The notes: generated from the sequence alone by a model not told the origin. A stretch of DNA of 64,000 nt from Zeus faber (GCA_960531495.1 OY482849.1:33809736-33873735); one strand, 5' to 3'. Counted from the stretch's first letter, positions 35,581 to 46,786 are shown. Numbers and translations: made by a program.

Positions 35581-35918
35581 TGAGGTGTCTTGGAATGTGT
35601 GGTGTCCCAAGACAGCCCCATCGTATAAGATAATTACTAAGAGACGGTGCCAGAGGTCCCGAGAGAGAGAGCACATCACCAGGGGTCCTGGTGATTAGGG
35701 AAGTGCAATGTGACCTGTGACCTATGTAGGGGAACCAAATGGTAAATGTTGTCTGTGGGCAGGCATAAATGAGCCCGCCCGAGTCTCATTCGACAGAGAA
35801 TACTTCCGGCTTTGTTCTCTCCCAGGCTGTCCATGGCGAGTCTGGTCCGATGCTGTTCTTTTGTAATTAATCTATTATTTTACTCAAGTCAGCGTCAGCG
35901 GTCACTCCTTCTTCATCA
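35581..35918 (+). repeat. 3' LTR of the composite retrovirus-like element
   Basis: 338 bp, tgaggtgtcttggaatgtgt to tcactccttcttcatca. It contains gcataaatgag (TATA-like) and is collinear with 29821-30054 outside the two deletions of the latter. The few substitutions suggest moderate age. Confidence 0.87.
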
Positions 35919-35943
35919 ACACATCAATTTCATCAAGAAACTA

Positions 35944-36020
35944 CGTAACATTAGACTGGCCACCCTGGACGTCAATCAAGTGGCAAATTCCAAAAGGAGG
36001 ATAGATGATAGGCTAATCTA
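35944..36020. repeat. Resumed part of the 121-127-bp tandem unit
   Basis: acattagactggccaccctg, then gtcaatcaagtggcaaatt, and ggaggatagatgataggcta match units at 29516-29760. This shows that the composite element interrupts the tandem array. Confidence 0.8.
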
Positions 36021-36289
36021 AAAAAAACCATGAAAAAAAGATCTTTGATTGGCATGCGCTCTACCCGCACTACCTTTGCGATCAACCGGTCGATCCCAAT
36101 CAACCTATTGGGCACCCCTGCTGTAGGTAGACTGGAGCATGCTATGATCTCGCCAGAAGACGGACGTGAGTACAGATCCAACACAGTGGCGCCCTGCTGC
36201 ACTGACAAAAACACCAACAATCCGCTCCAACTCAGACAATAAACAAAGCAAATTTCAAGAAATATTTGTTTTGTATATTTGTATAAATT

Positions 36290-38040
36290 TTAAAAAGAAA
36301 TCCGGTGCGAAACGAAAGAGGAAGACCTCGAGGATTATACTGTTTTTTTTTTATAATGAGTATTTGACTGAAGAGGACTAGGACCGCAATAATCCTGCGA
36401 AAAGGAAGAAGACGGTCTCAGCAACAGACACAGACGATCTAATCCTGGGTGCTGTAGAGGTTAGTGTCTTGGATGAGATTAATAAGAAGCTGGACATGCT
36501 TGGTCCACTTCTCTGAGACATTACAGAGACCAAAGCCAGCCTTGATTTCCTGCACCGAAGTCTTTTTGCATGTCGGTGACATGCAAAAAGACAACGTGGA
36601 TCTGAAATCCTCCGTGAAGCGTCTCACAACAGAAATGGAGGTTGTAAAAAAATAAAATAAAATAATGAAAGAGACTATCCTGGATATACAATCCAGAAGT
36701 ATGTGGGACAACCTCATCTTTTCTGGGATCCCAGAGAACAACACCAGGTCCCCAGAAAACATGGTGAAATATTTCCTCCACACCGCCCTGAAACTCCCCA
36801 CGGACACCGTGATGCATATCACCTTCCACCGGGTTCACTGACTGGGACATTGTGTGGGGAACCGTCCCAGTTCCATCATTGCCAAGTCTGAACACTTTAA
36901 GCACAAGGAGCTGGTTAAAAGCAAGGGACAGGAGCTCAAAGCAACCCCGCTGGGCATGAATGACCAATTCCCCTGGAGATCAATGACCGATGGAAGGTGC
37001 TGAAGGTGCAATCTCTGCAATGTTCGACTAATATCTTTGTCTATTTGTCATTTGTTTGTGTAGATATGTATCCCTACAAACTTCTTTCAATACTAGGACA
37101 GTAGAAAGGAATGTAAAGGAGGAAAACCCAGACTTATCTATGGGAAAGCATGGGCACGGTAATAAAGCTATTACCTTGGATGCACTGTGCCATCACCCCC
37201 TAAGTTACTTCAATGACACCCATTACGTTTATAAGTCGGAATATGAGAGGCTTTGGCTCACCTACTAAACGAAGCAAAACCTAAGTCAGCTCACAAGGAT
37301 GAACCCCAGCTTCTGTCTACTGCATGAAACTCACCTCACTGCATCCGAGCACCTCAAACTCAAAGCTAAATGCATTAATCAGATGTTTTCTGCATCATAC
37401 AACTCAAAAAAAAGAGGTGTTTCTATATTGATATATCTATATTGATTAATGGAATTTTAGGTAACTAAAGGTAATTAACCATATCTAATATTTATGGTCC
37501 CAATGAGGATGACCCAAATGTCTTTATATTTTCTAAACTCTTAGAATTCTCTGACTCAGTTATCATATTGGGATGAGACTTCAACACAGTACTGGATCCA
37601 AGTTTAGACCGTTCTCAAACCAGAAATAATCACAAATCCTGGGGTTCGTCAGACACTATGCAACAATATATGATTTTTCTTGCTCTCGGCAATTGTTAGC
37701 GATCAAATAACCCACATTCTAGAGAATACACATTATTTACCACCCCACCAAAGTTTCTCTAGAATCGACCTTTTCTTGACAATTAACTCTGCAATGTCCA
37801 AAATCACTCATCCTGAAATCCACCCTATTGTAAATTTGGATCACGGCCGATTAGTTTCAACCTCAGGAATGAAATAAACCGGAACCCTCCTGGCAGGTGG
37901 CAATTTAATGCCTCACTTTTGACAGATAAAGAATTTAACCTTTTATTTTCCCGAGAATGGAGTTCCTTCTTTGAACTGAATGACTCCCCAGAAATATCAC
38001 CATCCTTACTCTGGGAAACAGCTAAGGCAGTTATATTCAT
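36290..38040 (+). pseudogene. L1-like LINE: ORF1 remnant and 5' part of ORF2 (endonuclease)
   Basis: ORF1 readings in shifting frames: NLIFSGIPENNTRSPENMVK, LPTDTVMHITFHRVH, then SIIAKSEHFKHKELVKSK, typical of fish L1 ORF1 RNA-binding and C-terminal domains. ORF2 starts near 37230 with endonuclease-like text (NMRGFGSPTKRSK, VYCMKLTSLHPSTS), then SVIILG...DFNTVLDPSLDRSQT (metal-binding and substrate loop), HQSFSRIDLFLTINSAMSKI, and the conserved end EWSSFFELNDSPEISPSLLW. It is cut before the RT domain at about 38035 and runs into attcattcatcat repeats. Multiple stops; dead. Confidence 0.85.
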
Positions 38041-38055
38041 TCATCATCATATTCA

Positions 38056-38640
38056 TTCATCCATTCACAGGAAAAAGAACACATACACTCGCACACCAAT
38101 CCTACTCCGAACAACACTCCACCAGAACAGGGTATGCAGGGCAGAAGGGGTGCGAGTGAATTGAGTTCGACTTACCTGAAGGACTCGCGCCGCACAACCC
38201 ACAATTTTAACTGCAATTGCCAACAGCACACATAGAGCACTGGGGTTTTCCAGGGTATTGGTCGCTGGCGGGTCAGTGTGGGGGCGTGGTTGGCTGAGGG
38301 CTGGAGTCCTGGTGGGTTAAGGTATGCTGCGACCTGGCGGGGCTGCAGAGAGCGCCGCCGGGTGCCTTCCTGGGCCCCTGGAGGGGCTGTACGCTGTTGT
38401 GGGTGTGGGTTGGGGTGTGAGGTGGCTGTCGGCTCTTTACTCCCGCTGCGCGGCTTCTCTGCGGCGGGTGCCCCAGGTGCCGGGGTGATGGAGGGCCCAT
38501 ATATCTGGTGGCCTGCTGGCATCGGCGGGGGGGACTCACATCCAGTTGCCCTGCGCTGAGCACACTCTGCAACATGGATGGACACTCGCTGTTCATGGCC
38601 AGGTGGGGCGTGTTGGAGAAATTCTCCTGCGTGGTCGTGA
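38056..38640 (+). repeat. GC-rich dispersed repeat, copy 2
   Basis: Collinear with the start of copy 3 at 61330: ctcgcac, caacactccaccagaac, ggggtgcgagtga, ctgaaggactcgc, ttttaactgc, gagcactggggtt, ggctggagtcctgg, tgctgcgacctggcggggct. It diverges after about 38420. GC-rich open frames on both strands are not convincing genes. Confidence 0.65.
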
Positions 38641-39160
38641 GGTTTATCTGCCCGCTACAGGAATACAAAACTGAGAGTATTAAAGATATTTATTCTACAG
38701 AATAAAGAGAAGGATACAGTGCTGCTCCAAAGCAGTGTTCTGATCAGTCTGCCCCTATTGCTGACAAAGAGGGCTTCATACCAAAGAGAGGTTGTGTGCC
38801 ATTGGTCAGGTGTAATTTTTAACACTGTGCCCCCTCAAGCATCAATTGATCAAATCAAATTAATCGTGAGAGCTCATACAACAGCCAATTTAGGGTCACA
38901 GGTACAATCTGACATCATGCCATCAAACAAACACACAATACTCTGTCAAGTTACCCTTATCTCCACAAAAGGTTGAGTGAGGATGGCTGTGATCTTGTCT
39001 TTATACTACAATAAACATTGTTTAAAAAGAGCAGTCTCTTCATATAAACTCTGAGGGACTCATTCAAACCCAGAGGCGATGTGTTTAAAAAGCTAGGTAA
39101 CATACACAAAAGGCTATTATCCTATATAGAACAGGTAAAACACAATTCAAAAAGTTGATC
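38641..39160 (-). repeat. LTR-like repeat, copy 1 (pair with 60050-60560)
   Basis: Shared blocks: aggtttatctgcccgctaca, tatttattct.cagaataaag, and tataaactctgagggactca (counterpart tgaactctggggggttc). The length and interspersed position suggest an LTR read in reverse (its polyadenylation-like signal on the minus strand would be at the left). No coding part of the parent element is present. Confidence 0.5.
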
Positions 39161-39340
39161 ATATGCATTTTTCTCTCACAGGCGTCTGGTGGGCCTCGCC
39201 CTTGCATGGATCGTGGGTGAGCATGGGGGTCCCGCCGGCTCTCCTGCAGGCCGGGCGGTTCAGGCGGGGTGTCAGTCTGTCAGCACAGGTGCACCCGAGC
39301 ATCCTCCTGGTTGCATTCCACTCCTTTCCTCTCTCTGTCT
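39161..39340. repeat. Short GC-rich block before the CTG-rich region
   Basis: It has the same base-composition texture as the GC-rich repeat (ggcggggtgtcagtctgtca resembles ggcggggtgtcggtctgtag at 61748), so it is probably the distal part of copy 2 displaced by the LTR-like insertion. Confidence 0.5.
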
Positions 39341-40690
39341 GTCTGTCTATGTCTGTCTGTCTGACGTCTTCGCTTATGCGCTGTTGCTGCTGCTGTTGCT
39401 GCTGTTTTGTTGCTGCTATTGTTGCTGCTGGTAAAGTAGCTGCTAGTATTTTCATTGCTGCTGGTGTTGTTGGTGCTGCTAACGTTATACCTAAACTGGT
39501 GTTGTCGTGGCTGCTGCTAACCTTATACCTAAACGTAACCATCTCTGACCTTATTCCTTAACCTAATCATTTCGAACATTATACCTAAACATAGCAATCC
39601 CTAAACTTAACTATCTCTAACCTTATACGCAAATTGAAATATCTCTAACTTAGGAATTCAACTCAACCTTCCTAACTTCTCTAAACTGAGTGACTTTTCC
39701 GGTTCTGGTGAGAGCTACCACTTCCGGTTCCGGACTTTGCGTGTTGTTGCTCCTTCTTTGGTTTTGCTGTTGCTGCTGGTGTTGATGTTGCTGCTGTTGT
39801 TGTTGTTGTTTCTGTGGCTGCTTCTGCTATTCCTGTTGCTGTGGGTGTTTCTGTTGTGATATTACAGTTAGAGGATCATAAGAAGGGTGTGTTTTCGGAC
39901 AGAGAAAGTCAAAAGGATCGCCCTTCAGAGGTCTGATTGAAAACTTGACCAGTAACTTAGGCACGCTTATTAAAGGGCCGTGACTGGATTAGGATGAGAT
40001 GATGCACATAGTTGAAATTTCCGTTTCCGGTGAGGGCTACCACTTCCGGTTCTGGTGACGTCTTTGCTGTGCTTTACTTTGTTGAGACGAGACGGTACAC
40101 ACTGTTGACTCAATACAGATGAGGAGATTTCTGGTTCCGGTGAGAGCTACCACTTCCGGTCCCGGTGATGTCTTCGCTTGTGCGCTGTTGCTGTTGCTGC
40201 TACTGCTGCTGTTGCTGCTGTATTTGTTTCTGTTGTTGTCTGCTGCTGGTATTGTCGCTGGTGTTGTTGTTGCTGCTGGTGCTGTTGTTGGTGCCGCTAA
40301 CCTTATACCTTAACTGGTGTTGTCGTTGCTGCTGCTAACCTTTTACCTAAACTTTACCCTCGCTTACCTTATACCTCAACTTAATGTAACCTTATACCTC
40401 GACTTAACCAACTCTTGCCTGAGTGACCTTTCTGGTTCCGGTGAGAGCTACCACTTCCAGTTCCGGTGACGTCTTTGCGTGTGCGTTGCTGCTGTTGTTT
40501 TTAATGTTGTATTTCTCTTGTTGCTGCTGGTGTCGATGTTGCTGCTGCCGTTGTTGTTGTTTCTGTGGCTGTTAAAGCTGCTGTTGTTGTTTTCTGTTGC
40601 TGTTGTTGCCACTGTGGCTGGAGTCCCTTTTACTGTTGTTTTTGTTGTCTTTGTTGTTGCTTTTGCCGTTGCTGTTGTTTCAGGGGCATT
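39340..40690. repeat. CTG-rich complex minisatellite with GGTTCCGGTGAGAGCTACC spacer units
   Basis: Three or more long units alternate a ctg/ttg-rich part with a 'ccttatacctaaac' part and a spacer ttccggttctggtgagagct followed by accacttccggttccgg. Spacer copies start near 39697, 40020, 40130 and 40432. A (CTGT)n run is at 39337-39362. Polyleucine open frames are artefacts. Confidence 0.85.
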
Positions 40691-40812
40691 CTTTTGTAAT
40701 GACCAGCTGACAAGTATGTTATTTCTTTCTTTTTTGTATTTCTTTGTAAAGCGCATTGTGTTGCCCTGGTATGAAATGAGCTCTATAAATAAAGTGTGAC
40801 TTGACTTGACAG
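40670..40812 (+). repeat. Tail following the CTG-rich region, copy 2
   Basis: Matches 6286-6420: ggcattcttttgtaatgacc, ccctggtatgaaatg and tgacttgacttgac. It is directly followed by the block at 40820 that repeats 10700-11150. Confidence 0.75.
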
Positions 40813-40819
40813 GAGAGGC

Positions 40820-41248
40820 CACATGAAAAATTGTAGTTCTAGTTTTCCTGGACCTAATAACCTGTTTTTCAATACATGTTGTTGTCCAATGTTTATGTTT
40901 TCGTGTAAATGTTGTTTGGTTTTATGTTTAGTTGTCTCACCTGTGGTGATTCTTCCCCTCTTGGAGTAGTGATCAGTTGTTTAAAGACCCAAACATAATA
41001 AATTGTTCTCCAAAGAGAGGGTCGTGGTGGTTCTCTATAACCAAAAACTGTGCTCTTGTCATTTTATATGTCTTCCACTGGACAGACTTATTGCAGCAGT
41101 TCTTGATGATTTAAGAATTAATAGAGTTGCATTGCAGGTAAAAAACTTGAATTCCACTTGCAGACTAACTCTGTCCTCGATGCAATGGCATACAAATACT
41201 CTTTGTTGTATGCCCAGCATGCTGACAGCACAGGTTAAAAAAAAATGT
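40820..41248 (+). repeat. Diverged 450-bp duplicated block, copy 2
   Basis: Collinear with 10700-11150: agttttcctggacctaataa, ataaccaaaaactgtgctct, ttattgcagcagttcttgat, and gatgcaatggca followed by an A run. No coding family recognised. Confidence 0.7.
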
Positions 41249-41258
41249 TGTTATACAT

Positions 41259-43487
41259 CAGGGCTCAACACTAACTTTCAAAAGTGGTTGTCAGGCATCA
41301 GCTTCAGCTTTTGGTTCCCGAAACTCAAAATAATGGTACCATTATGTCACCTTATATTTTGAGTAATTAAGATACTACGCAGTCATATGTCAGCTAAATA
41401 ATGACAATTTTACATAAAAAATATTGTTTAAAAGCTTTATGACAGTAACTGAAAAAAAGAATTTCTAGTTTGTGTTTTATCTGATACTTTACAGAGTTTG
41501 AATCTTCAGAGGGGAAGAAACACAGTTCAAGACAGACAAGAGCTGTGATATCACTAACACCACTGGTCACACTTGGCCTGATCACACTTAGCGTGTCACG
41601 TGTCTTACACCCACATGTTTGTACCCTCATTATTAACAATGATAAGTTTTAATTGGCATCTTTCCTTTTAAAAGTCGCTCTCCACCAGATGAGGTCTGAG
41701 CCATGCTCATTATTAATGCTGTCTGTCTACAACGATAATAACTGGTAACAACTATATGTTGACAAATTTGACCAATTTGACTAAAAAAAGACGAAAAATA
41801 AAGACATTTCTTGTATATTTTTTATTTAATTATAGTTCATTTTGTGAGAGTACAATATTGTTTCATTTCATTTTAATTTTTTTATGTCTAGTTTTAAAAA
41901 AAAATAATGTCGCACCTAGTTTTAGTTTTTAATTTAGTTTAAGTTGACTGTACCGGGATGCAAACACATTAATGGTGAACTTGTGGCTTTTTGTGTTTGT
42001 AATAATCATCAGAAAAATTGATATTTGAGGTTATCCTTTGGCACCCGTAGGCCTCAACCAGCAGCTCCACAAGGCTCCGGTTGGCGTTGCTTTGGTGAAT
42101 AAATATGATCAAACAATACAAAATATGATTCTATATCTATGTATTGAAGTTGCTATACATCAGTGCTCAACACTAACTTTCAAAATTGGTTGAAGGCTGG
42201 CAACCAGGCATCAGCTTTTGGTTGCCGAAACTGAAAATATAGTACCATTATGTTACCTTATATTTAGAGTTATTAAGATACTACAAAGTTATAGCTTAAT
42301 AATGAAAATTCTACATAAAATAATGTTTAAAAGCTTTATTACAGTAACCGAACAAAAGTATTTATAATTTTGTTTTATCTGATACTTTACAGAATCTGAA
42401 TCTTCAGAGGAGAAGAAACACAAGCCAAGACAGACCAGAACTGTGATTACACTTACTCCTCTGGTCACACTTGGCCTGATCACACTTAGCCTGTGTCTTA
42501 CACCCACATGTCTGTCCCCTCATTGTTAACAATAGTAAATTCAAATTAGAATCTTTCCATTTAAAGTAGCTCTCCACCAGATGAGGTCTGAGCCATGCTC
42601 ATTATTAATGTTGTCTGTCTACAACGATAATAACTGGTAACGCCTATTGGCTATATGTTGACAAGTTAGACCAAATTTTATTTTAGTTAGTTTTGTGAGA
42701 ACACAATATCGTAAGAAAAAATTTCACACCTAGCTTTGGTTTTTAGTTTAGTTTAAATTAACTGTACAGGGATGCAAACACTTTTATGGTGAAAAAAGTT
42801 GGAATTATACTTATGGTGGGAGTTTTTCCGAGGTTCTCTTGAACGCATCACTTCTGACACACATTACAGTTTTTTGAGGCTGTGAACACAGCATCGCTTC
42901 TTTGTTTTCAGCCATGACACTGTGAGTCCACTAATTAACTGATTTTGGATGGAGTCGTTCTCTCTGAAGGATAAAAAAATTAATTAAATGAAAAATGCAA
43001 AAATGGGTCAAACAATTAAGTCACCCAAACTGACGTGAAAAAAGCAACATTAGCCGAAAAGCGAGCCCTTTGCATCCCTGACTGTAATAAACTTGCCCTA
43101 CTGCCGTCCACTGTGATTGACTCTTGGCTGACAGCACTGTCAGCAGCATGGCAGGAGAGACGCTCCGTGGTGCGCTGGGATTTTAAAACTGAACAATGAG
43201 CAGGACTCACACTCACTTTCTCTGACTGTGTTGAAATCTGATGTTTTCACATCACAGATGATGAAGAAAGAGATTAAAACATTAACAGGTGCCTGTCTTC
43301 TGGTTTAAAAATGACTAATGCAACAACTTTTTTTTTTTTTTTTGGTGCACGTTTTGCTGTTAGTTGTCCCTATTTTTTTATGTTTAAAAGGGGTTGCCAA
43401 AGGGAGCAACCAGAGGCTACGAAATTGTTGCCAATTGATTTAATTTGGTTGCCAAGTGCAACCGGCATCCATTATTGTCGAGCCCTG
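41259..43487. mobile_element. hAT-type non-autonomous element with internal tandem duplication
   Basis: Left terminus cagggctcaacactaac (41259) is the inverse of the right terminus ...ttgtcgagccctg ending at 43487, giving a TIR of cagggctc(a/g)aca. A segment of 650-730 bp is tandemly duplicated: 41251-41990 and 42150-42790 are collinear (gtttaaaagctttatgacag against gtttaaaagctttattacag; ctctccaccagatgaggtct in both). No transposase is seen. The flanking 8 bp do not form an exact duplication by eye. Confidence 0.6.
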
Positions 43488-43793
43488 TACATCATAAGAA
43501 TTTCTGCCAGTTTTTTGGTTTCACCATCTGATATACAGTACATTAGAAAAACATTTCTTATTCAGTCTAATACACAAATTAATTGTTTCACTTAATTTGT
43601 GACAATGGTGGAATGTAATTGATTTTGTGACTTCTAAAGTATTGATATTACAAGTTTCAAATCTATTCACAAACTGAGATGATATGATGATATGATGATA
43701 TGATATGAAGAAAACTAACTAGATCCCCATTTTGTTCTGCTGGAGTATTCTGATATACAGTACCACGGCACTAATATTAAGTGATGACTGTTT

Positions 43794-44603
43794 TTAGGAA
43801 GGGTTCCCAAAGACAGTCATTGTATGGGTGGCCATGGTAACTTTACACATCAGGTCCTTGGCCAAGTAGGTCCTGAACGTCTTTTCTCGCAGGCCGTAGA
43901 TGATGGGGCTGATGAATCGTGGAAGAACCTGGATGATGATGTAGCACACAAAGAGTGAGTCGGCGTAGTTTTCCGGGAACCAGAACCCTAGAAGCTGCTT
44001 CAGCAGAGGGGCCACGTATATGGACATGCACAGCAGCACCTGGATCCCATGCAGCAGGACCGTGTTCATGGCCTTCTTGGCGTTCTTGGCATCGGTGTTG
44101 GCCGCCCGGGCCACGATCATGATGCGGAAGTAAGAGTACAAGATGGTGAGCCAAACCACAACCAAGAAAACCACATAGGAGACATCCCTCTTCTTGATAA
44201 GGTGCGGACTCCGGAACACTGTCTCGCGCAGGCAGAATACCTGCGAGTAGAAGAAATCCAGCGGCTCGATGACTAGCGAGATGAAGAGGTCAGGCAGCAC
44301 GGACACGACACTGGTGGCCCAGATCAGCCCCATCAGCAGGTAGGTGCGGCGCACGGTGCAGATCTGGGCGTGGCGCAGCGGGAGGCACACCGCCACATAG
44401 CACTCGGCCACCATGCAGGCCAGGTTGAGCGGGGTGTTCTCGGTGGTGAAGAGCGCCAGCAGGATGAAGAAGCAACACAGGGACACGTTGATTCTGTGCA
44501 GGGTGTAGCTGAGCAGGAAGAGGGCGATGCTGAGCGTCAGCTGGATCATGTCGTTCACCACAAGGTGGATGAAAAGGATGAAGCGAGGGTTGGTGTTGAA
44601 GAT
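43794..44603 (-). CDS. Odorant receptor, OR131 type, exon 2 (TM2-TM7)
   Basis: Acceptor cattcccttcag precedes 44603; stop at 43796-43794. With exon 1 the protein is 319 residues, normal for fish odorant receptors. TM2 begins FILFIHLVVNDMIQL. TM3 ends NLACMVAECYVAVCLPLRHA, which fits the receptor signature except that the usual E-R-Y Arg is Cys (E-C-Y). TM5 continues to ILYSYFRIMIVARAA; TM6 starts KKAMNTVLLHGIQVLL; TM7 contains LPRFISPIIYGLREKTF. These are the recognisable marks of the OR131-2-like group of class A GPCRs, which sense water-borne odorants in olfactory cilia through G proteins. The frame is open throughout. The E-C-Y change could impair G-protein coupling. Confidence 0.92.
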   Translation of the reverse strand: MFNTNPRFILFIHLVVNDMIQLTLSIALFLLSYTLHRINVSLCCFFILLALFTTENTPLNLACMVAECYVAVCLPLRHAQICTVRRTYLLMGLIWATSVVSVLPDLFISLVIEPLDFFYSQVFCLRETVFRSPHLIKKRDVSYVVFLVVVWLTILYSYFRIMIVARAANTDAKNAKKAMNTVLLHGIQVLLCMSIYVAPLLKQLLGFWFPENYADSLFVCYIIIQVLPRFISPIIYGLREKTFRTYLAKDLMCKVTMATHTMTVFGNPS

Positions 44604-45217
44604 CTGAAGGGAATGACAGGATGGAGAAGGGTGGAGGAGAGATGAATGGAGGATGAATGCAAGGCTGGACAGGAGAGACAAATGCAGACATGGACCCCCC
44701 AAACTCCCCAAAAATAAAATAAGAAACATAAAAAAATAGAAGATCTGCTGAGCTAAAAGGGACATTGATCAATTACTGGATAAGGGTGAAGATCAGGAAT
44801 GAGATTGGTGTCACCAACCGTCATATATCAACTATCAACTATCAACTAATCACATGATCTGTGAGTTGGGCTATAACCTGGCACTGAGAGAAAACAACAG
44901 CACCATTTGGGGAAGTTCCTCATAGAAAATCTAAATTAAACTTCTGAAACCGTTGATTGTTAAGATAGGCGATAAGATAAAGACAGTATCTAAATTATTA
45001 TAAACTCAGAAAACCCACAATTCCATGAGGAAGATAGGTTTCTATATGTGCCTTGCACATATGGAATTAAAGAAGGAACATGTATAAAGTATGCATCAGC
45101 ATAAGCATAAAGTTAGTGTTTTCATATCCTATATTACAGTTAGAGTACCTCGATAGACTAAAAATTCCAGCACTGAATTTATAAAATATTGAATCTAGCT
45201 GTCTAGCTTTTCTTCAC

Positions 45218-46014
45218 CCATCAGCCCCAAAATTTAACCACTGATAGGTGAAGTCAATAAAATTGATCATCTGGTTCCAGTGGCTCCTGTCAAGGGGTGG
45301 GATATATTAGGCAGTAAGTGAACAATCAGTCCTCGAAGTTGATGTGTCGGAAGCAATAAAAATGGGCAAGCATAAGGATCTGAGCCACTTTGACAAGGAC
45401 CAAATTGTGATGTTAGACGACTGGATCAGAGCATCTCCAAAACAACAGGTCTTGTGGGGTGTTCCCAGTATGCAGTGGTTACTACCTACCAAACCTGTCT
45501 AGCCCGTCTGGTTCGATCCCACAGAAGAGCTACTGAAGCACAAATTGGTGAAAAGGTTAATGCTGCTATGATAGAAAGGTGTCAGAACACACAGTGCATC
45601 ACAGTTTGATGTGTATGGGGCTGTGTAGCCACAGAGCGGTCAGAGTGTCCATGCTGACCCCTGTCCACCTCTGAAAGCTCCTACAATGGACACGTGAGCG
45701 TCAGAACTGGACAATGAAGCAATGGAAGAAGGTGGCCTGGTCTGATGAATCACTTTTTCCTTTACATCATGTGGATGGGCAGGGTTAGGGTCCGATGCGA
45801 TGGAGCATCTGCGGGATGTGCTGGAACAACCACTCGCACCCCATCTCACAACTTCCAGGACTTAAAGGATCTGCTGCTAACGTATTGGCGCCAGATACCA
45901 TAGGACACGTTCATAGGTCTTATGGAGTCCATGCCTCGATGGGTCAGAGCTGTTTTGGAGGCATGAGAGGAAGCTACACAATTTAAGTGGTGGTTTTAAT
46001 GTTGTGGCTGATTG
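45218..46014 (+). mobile_element. Tc1/mariner-like transposon, internally deleted
   Basis: Terminal repeats: atcagccccaaaatttaacc at the left and, inverted, ggttttaatgttgtggctga at the right. Start of transposase at 45363 (MGKHKDLSHFDKDQIVMLDD), then DNA motifs of the family such as gatcagagcatctccaaaac, aggtgtcagaacacacagtg, and ctgacccctgtccacctctg. The middle with the catalytic DDE residues is deleted: the text jumps from catcatgtggatggg (45767) to gatggagcatctgcggga (45800). Non-autonomous remnant. Confidence 0.82.
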
Positions 46015-46093
46015 GGTTGTATTGTAACAATAGTTGAGGTATTTGGGGTGCAGATGAGAGAAATACAAGTTGTATATGTAACTGTGGTGTGGG

Positions 46094-46364
46094 GATGGTG
46101 TGGTGAGTAGCCACACCTGACCTGGATCTAGGTGATTGGGATTAGGGTGGCTGTGTACCTGTTGCTTGTTGGTTGGTCTCACAACCAACAGTTAAAACGC
46201 CTACACATACTCAGGATAGGAGCCCATGTCATGACATGTTCTATCTGCTCCTGGCTAATTCCAGCTAGCCCACTCTCTACAATAAACTGGTGTTTACAAC
46301 CCTCTGTCGTCTGTGTCTCTGTGCCAGAGGGCCCTGAAAACACCACTTGGGTGGTGTGTGGTGG
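46094..46364 (+). repeat. LTR-like dispersed repeat, copy 2
   Basis: Same orientation as copy 1 at 2321-2610; shares ccacacctgacctggatcta, cagaggg..ctgaaaacaccacttg, and the polyadenylation-like acaataaactgg. Located in the receptor intron. Confidence 0.65.
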
Positions 46365-46636
46365 AAACGTGCCAACAATAACACAAGACAGATTCTAAAT
46401 AAAAGTGATTGTTGTAAAATTTTCCGAAAGGGTCAAGCTCAGAAAATGTCACAACAAAAACATTTGTCTCAAAAAATCTCCTGAATTATGAAAAAAATAA
46501 CAAATGTTTTTTAAAGCTTTACCAAAAAACTTGGTTATCTACAGTATTTTCAAATTTAAAATCAAGTGTACTTAAGAGGGAGAGTTTAAGGCCTTCCTGC
46601 CTCTCCACAGGCATGAAGGTGGGGTGGGGGGCCCAC

Positions 46637-46786
46637 CTGGTGCTTGCGGAAGGTGTTGATGAGGTTTGCATTGATGTAGTTGATGGAAAAGCCCAAAGCA
46701 ACGACAATCACGTTCTTGGTCACAGCTTTGGCGAAGGAGTCTCGGTACTGAATCATCAGCGTCACGTTGGCTGAGGAGACGTTCAT
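46637..46786 (-). CDS. Odorant receptor, OR131 type, exon 1 (N-terminus and TM1)
   Basis: Fifty codons from ATG 46786-46784 to donor caccag|gtgggc, phase 0 with exon 2. It reads MNVSSANVTLMIQYRDSF with two N-glycosylation sequons (NVS, NVT), then TM1 KNVIVVALGFSINYINANLI and the loop NTFRKHQ. An in-frame ATG at 46825 was not chosen because a likely 5' UTR acceptor (ttttatgcttcag) at about 46811 lies between the two. This arrangement parallels exon 1 of the pseudogene at 21249. The gene is the only OR in the window without an interrupting stop. Confidence 0.88.

Larger units (their letters stand above)
44604..46636 (-). other. Intron of the OR131-type receptor gene
   Basis: About 2.0 kb between exons 1 and 2, containing a Tc1-like transposon remnant (45218-46014) and LTR-like repeat copy 2 (46094-46364). 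Donor gtgggc and acceptor ttcag. The rest is unassigned. Confidence 0.8.

Noticed and set aside
39697-40470. Regularly spaced spacers resembling a CRISPR array
   Set aside because: Spacing is irregular, intervals are themselves repetitive CTG sequence, and the genome is a vertebrate.
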